From the NCBI RefSeq assembly GCF_021083185.1, contig NZ_JAIGQB010000003.1, forward strand, positions 496,001 through 560,000: a DNA stretch of 64,000 nucleotides, written 5' to 3'. The stretch comes from Nocardioides furvisabuli. Its GTDB lineage: Bacteria > Actinomycetota > Actinomycetes > Propionibacteriales > Nocardioidaceae. A program made the position numbers and the translations under genes. Under the pieces are notes generated by a model. It did not search any database and was not told the DNA's origin. It saw only the letters and a list, made by a program, of their open reading frames with translations. Positions 62,235 to 64,000 of this stretch are shown here, in pieces (position 1 is the stretch's first letter; each line of letters opens with the position of its first letter).

Positions 62235-63035
62235 ATGGCGAGCGACGGCCTCCTGGCGGCGTACGACGAGCAGCTGCGCACCGACGCCGAGATGGTCGGC
62301 GCCCACGAGGTCGTCGAGGACGGCCCGTTGCTGTGGGCGGTCTTCGACCACGGCGGCTTCGTGTCCTACCGCGACCTCGGTGGGCTCGAGGGAGCAGCGC
62401 TCGACGAGGCCATCGCCCGCACGGTCGCGCACTTTCGCGACGACACCGACGTCTCCTCCTTCGAGTGGAAGTCGCGCGGCCACGACCTGCCCGCCGAACT
62501 CGGCGAGCGTCTCCTCGCCCACGGCCTGGTCGCGGAGCCGGTCGAGACCGTGATGATCGGCGAGGCCGCGAGGCTCGCGGTCGACGTGCCGCTCGACGAC
62601 ACCCCGGCCGGCCCCGTCGTCGTACGCCGCATCGAGCCCGGCGCCGACGCGGTCGACGACCTGACCCGCATGCTCGCCGCGCAGGAGTCGGTCTTCGGTG
62701 GTGGGAGGGGCCCGTCCGTCGCCTCGGCGCTGGCCGAGCTGGAGGGTGGGGCGTCGGAGTTCTGGATCGCCGAGGTCGGCGACCGGGTGGTGTGCGCGGG
62801 CCGGCTGACGCCGGTCGAGGGCACGGAGTTCGCGGGGATCTGGGGCGGGTCGACGCTCCCGGAGCTACGCGGGCGGGGGATCTACCGCGCGCTCGTCGCC
62901 GCGCGTGCCCGCTCCGCGACCGAGCGCGGCGCGCGCCTGATCCACTCCGACTGCACCGACATGTCGCGCCCGATCCTCGAGCGTGCGGGCCTGCGCGCGG
63001 TCACCACCACGACGCCGTACGTCTGGACCCGCTGA
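62235..63035 (+). CDS. GNAT family N-acetyltransferase
   Basis: A 266-residue acetyltransferase. The C-terminal half contains the acetyl-CoA-binding region: FAGIWGGSTLPELRGRGIYRALVAARARSATERGARLI, where LRGRGIYRAL is the Q/RxxGxG/A loop. The N-terminal half (FRDDTDVSSFEWKSRGHDLPAELGERLLAHGL) is typical of a two-domain GNAT subgroup. The substrate is unknown. ATG at 62235. Confidence 0.86.
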   Translation: MASDGLLAAYDEQLRTDAEMVGAHEVVEDGPLLWAVFDHGGFVSYRDLGGLEGAALDEAIARTVAHFRDDTDVSSFEWKSRGHDLPAELGERLLAHGLVAEPVETVMIGEAARLAVDVPLDDTPAGPVVVRRIEPGADAVDDLTRMLAAQESVFGGGRGPSVASALAELEGGASEFWIAEVGDRVVCAGRLTPVEGTEFAGIWGGSTLPELRGRGIYRALVAARARSATERGARLIHSDCTDMSRPILERAGLRAVTTTTPYVWTR

Positions 63036-63103
63036 GCGGTCGGAAATTCATCGGCGGATCGGGGAACATCCGGCGCCGTCCTGCGTTGAGACCTATGAAC
63101 AGA

Positions 63104-63124
63104 GTTGAGTGAGATCGACTCAAG
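63104..63124. promoter_or_regulatory. HAIR operator (HspR site) upstream of dnaK
   Basis: GTTGAGT-N7-ACTCAAG differs from the established HspR-associated inverted repeat CTTGAGT-N7-ACTCAAG at one base and lies 73 bp before dnaK. It implies repression by HspR, released on heat shock, as in Streptomyces and mycobacteria. Confidence 0.88.
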
Positions 63125-63197
63125 TGTTTTGCCAGTCCGGCCGCAGTTGGGCAGGATGGCTCTCATCCGCAGGATCCAACGCAGGAGGTAAACCCCC

Positions 63198-64000
63198 ATG
63201 GCTCGAGCCGTCGGCATCGACCTCGGCACGACGAACTCCGTCGTGGCCGTCCTCGAAGGTGGAGAACCCACCGTCATCGCCAACGCCGAAGGCGCCCGGA
63301 CCACCCCGTCCGTCGTGGCCTTCACCAAGTCCGGCGAGGTGCTCGTCGGAGAGGTCGCCAAGCGTCAAGCGGTCACCAACGTCGACCGCACCATCCGGTC
63401 CGTCAAGCGCCACATGGGCGAGGACTGGAAGGTCGACATCGACGACAAGACCTTCACCCCCCAGCAGATCAGCGCGTTCGTGCTGCAGAAGCTCAAGCGC
63501 GACGCCGAGGCCTACCTCGGCGAGACCGTGACCGACGCGGTCATCACCGTGCCGGCGTACTTCTCCGACGCGCAGCGCCAGGCCACGAAGGAGGCGGGCG
63601 AGATCGCCGGCCTCAACGTGAGCCGCATCGTCAACGAGCCCACCGCCGCGGCGCTGGCCTACGGCCTCGACAAGGGCGAGGACCAGACGATCCTCGTCTT
63701 CGACCTCGGTGGCGGCACCTTCGACGTGTCCCTCCTCGAGATCGGCGAGGGCGTGGTCGAGGTCAAGGCCACCTCCGGTGACAACCACCTCGGTGGCGAC
63801 GACTGGGACAACCGCGTCGTGGAGTGGATGGTCAAGAAGTTCAAGGACTCCAACGGCGTCGACCTCGCGGCCGACAAGATCGCCAAGCAGCGACTCCAGG
63901 AGGCCGCGGAGAAGGCGAAGATCGAGCTGTCCTCCTCGAGCGAGACCACGGTCCACCTGCCCTACATCACCCATGGCGAGTCCGGCCCGCTCCACTTCGA
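63198..64000 (+). CDS. dnaK: Molecular chaperone DnaK, N-terminal 267 codons (runs off the window)
   Basis: Start of the Hsp70 chaperone. The ATPase domain shows all three early signatures: GIDLGTTNS (residues 6-14), [17 protein letters not shown] with [15 protein letters not shown], and [18 protein letters not shown] (about residues 169-186). ATG at 63198 has the strong ribosome site AGGAGGT. The substrate-binding domain and probable grpE-dnaJ-hspR partners lie beyond the window. A HAIR element controls the promoter region. Confidence 0.98.
   Translation, partial: MARAVGIDLGTTNSVVAVLEGGEPTVIANAEGARTTPSVVAFTKSGEVLVGEVAKRQAVTNVDRTIRSVKRHMGEDWKVDIDDKTFTPQQISAFVLQKLKRDAEAYLGETVTDAVITVPAYFSDAQRQATKEAGEIAGLNVSRIVNEPTAAALAYGLDKGEDQTILVFDLGGGTFDVSLLEIGEGVVEVKATSGDNHLGGDDWDNRVVEWMVKKFKDSNGVDLAADKIAKQRLQEAAEKAKIELSSSSETTVHLPYITHGESGPLHF

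Overview
The window is very GC-rich, uses GTG starts freely and packs genes with 1-4 bp stop/start overlaps. The gene repertoire (FadE5-like and EtfD-like proteins, IdeR-type box, HAIR/HspR operator, WXG100 proteins, TNT toxin domain, DUF6131) indicates a high-GC actinobacterium. My best guess is Nocardioides or a close Nocardioidaceae relative; that is inference from gene style, not from a search. I see no phage, transposase, CRISPR array or rRNA. No stretch over about 300 bp lacks a gene, and the longer gaps hold palindromic repeats, operators and terminators.

Layout. 1-2282: start of an ABC ATPase, a long palindromic repeat and a FadE5-type acyl-CoA dehydrogenase. 2538-4004: a TauE/SafE permease and a cysteine-free Rrf2 regulator sharing upstream motifs. 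4013-7602: a sulfotransferase-like fragment protein, then a minus-strand operon (C39-like peptidase, lipoprotein, DUF2461). 7692-9331: twin palindromes, tRNA-Gly(CCC), an SGNH hydrolase and dcd. 9521-14512: an iron-regulated five-gene siderophore uptake operon. 14529-16168: RHH regulator, DUF4097 protein and a 30-residue peptide. 16310-19897: an EtfD-like Fe-S reductase with an unusual tail of repeated SLFD motifs. 20107-24865: a branched-chain-amino-acid-type ABC importer. 24893-28690: PucR-type regulator, 3-hydroxybutyrate dehydrogenase and an ornithine-cyclodeaminase-family protein. 28733-32249: divergent WXG100 genes and a TNT toxin cassette.

Histidine degradation is split. An IclR regulator (32295-33062) and hutH-hutU (34295-37560) lie about 10 kb from a second operon (47183-50849) carrying an M20 amidohydrolase, hutF and hutI. 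Together they would convert histidine to glutamate by the formimidoylglutamate deiminase route, with the M20 enzyme as probable N-formylglutamate deformylase. Related palindromes upstream of both operons (34232-34247 and 47112-47129) look like a shared operator. Between them lie M14 and M48 peptidases, two CitE-like lyases, a solitary nuoA and a nitroreductase/M20/MFS operon.

50844-64000: a three-unit repeat, then a cluster of two sucrase/ferredoxin-like proteins, an acidic repeat peptide and a JmjC-type cupin. An MFS exporter, a WXG100-like pair, a P-loop GTPase-like protein, an aldo/keto reductase, an M3 peptidase, an SGNH hydrolase and a GNAT protein follow. The window ends in the first 267 codons of dnaK, preceded by a HAIR operator.

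The items I consider most worth a second look are the SLFD-repeat tail of the EtfD-like protein, the paired TNT domains with a small gene between them, the two dispersed repeat families each present twice in opposite orientation, the shared hut operator, and the acidic repeat peptide next to a putative 2-oxoglutarate oxygenase.
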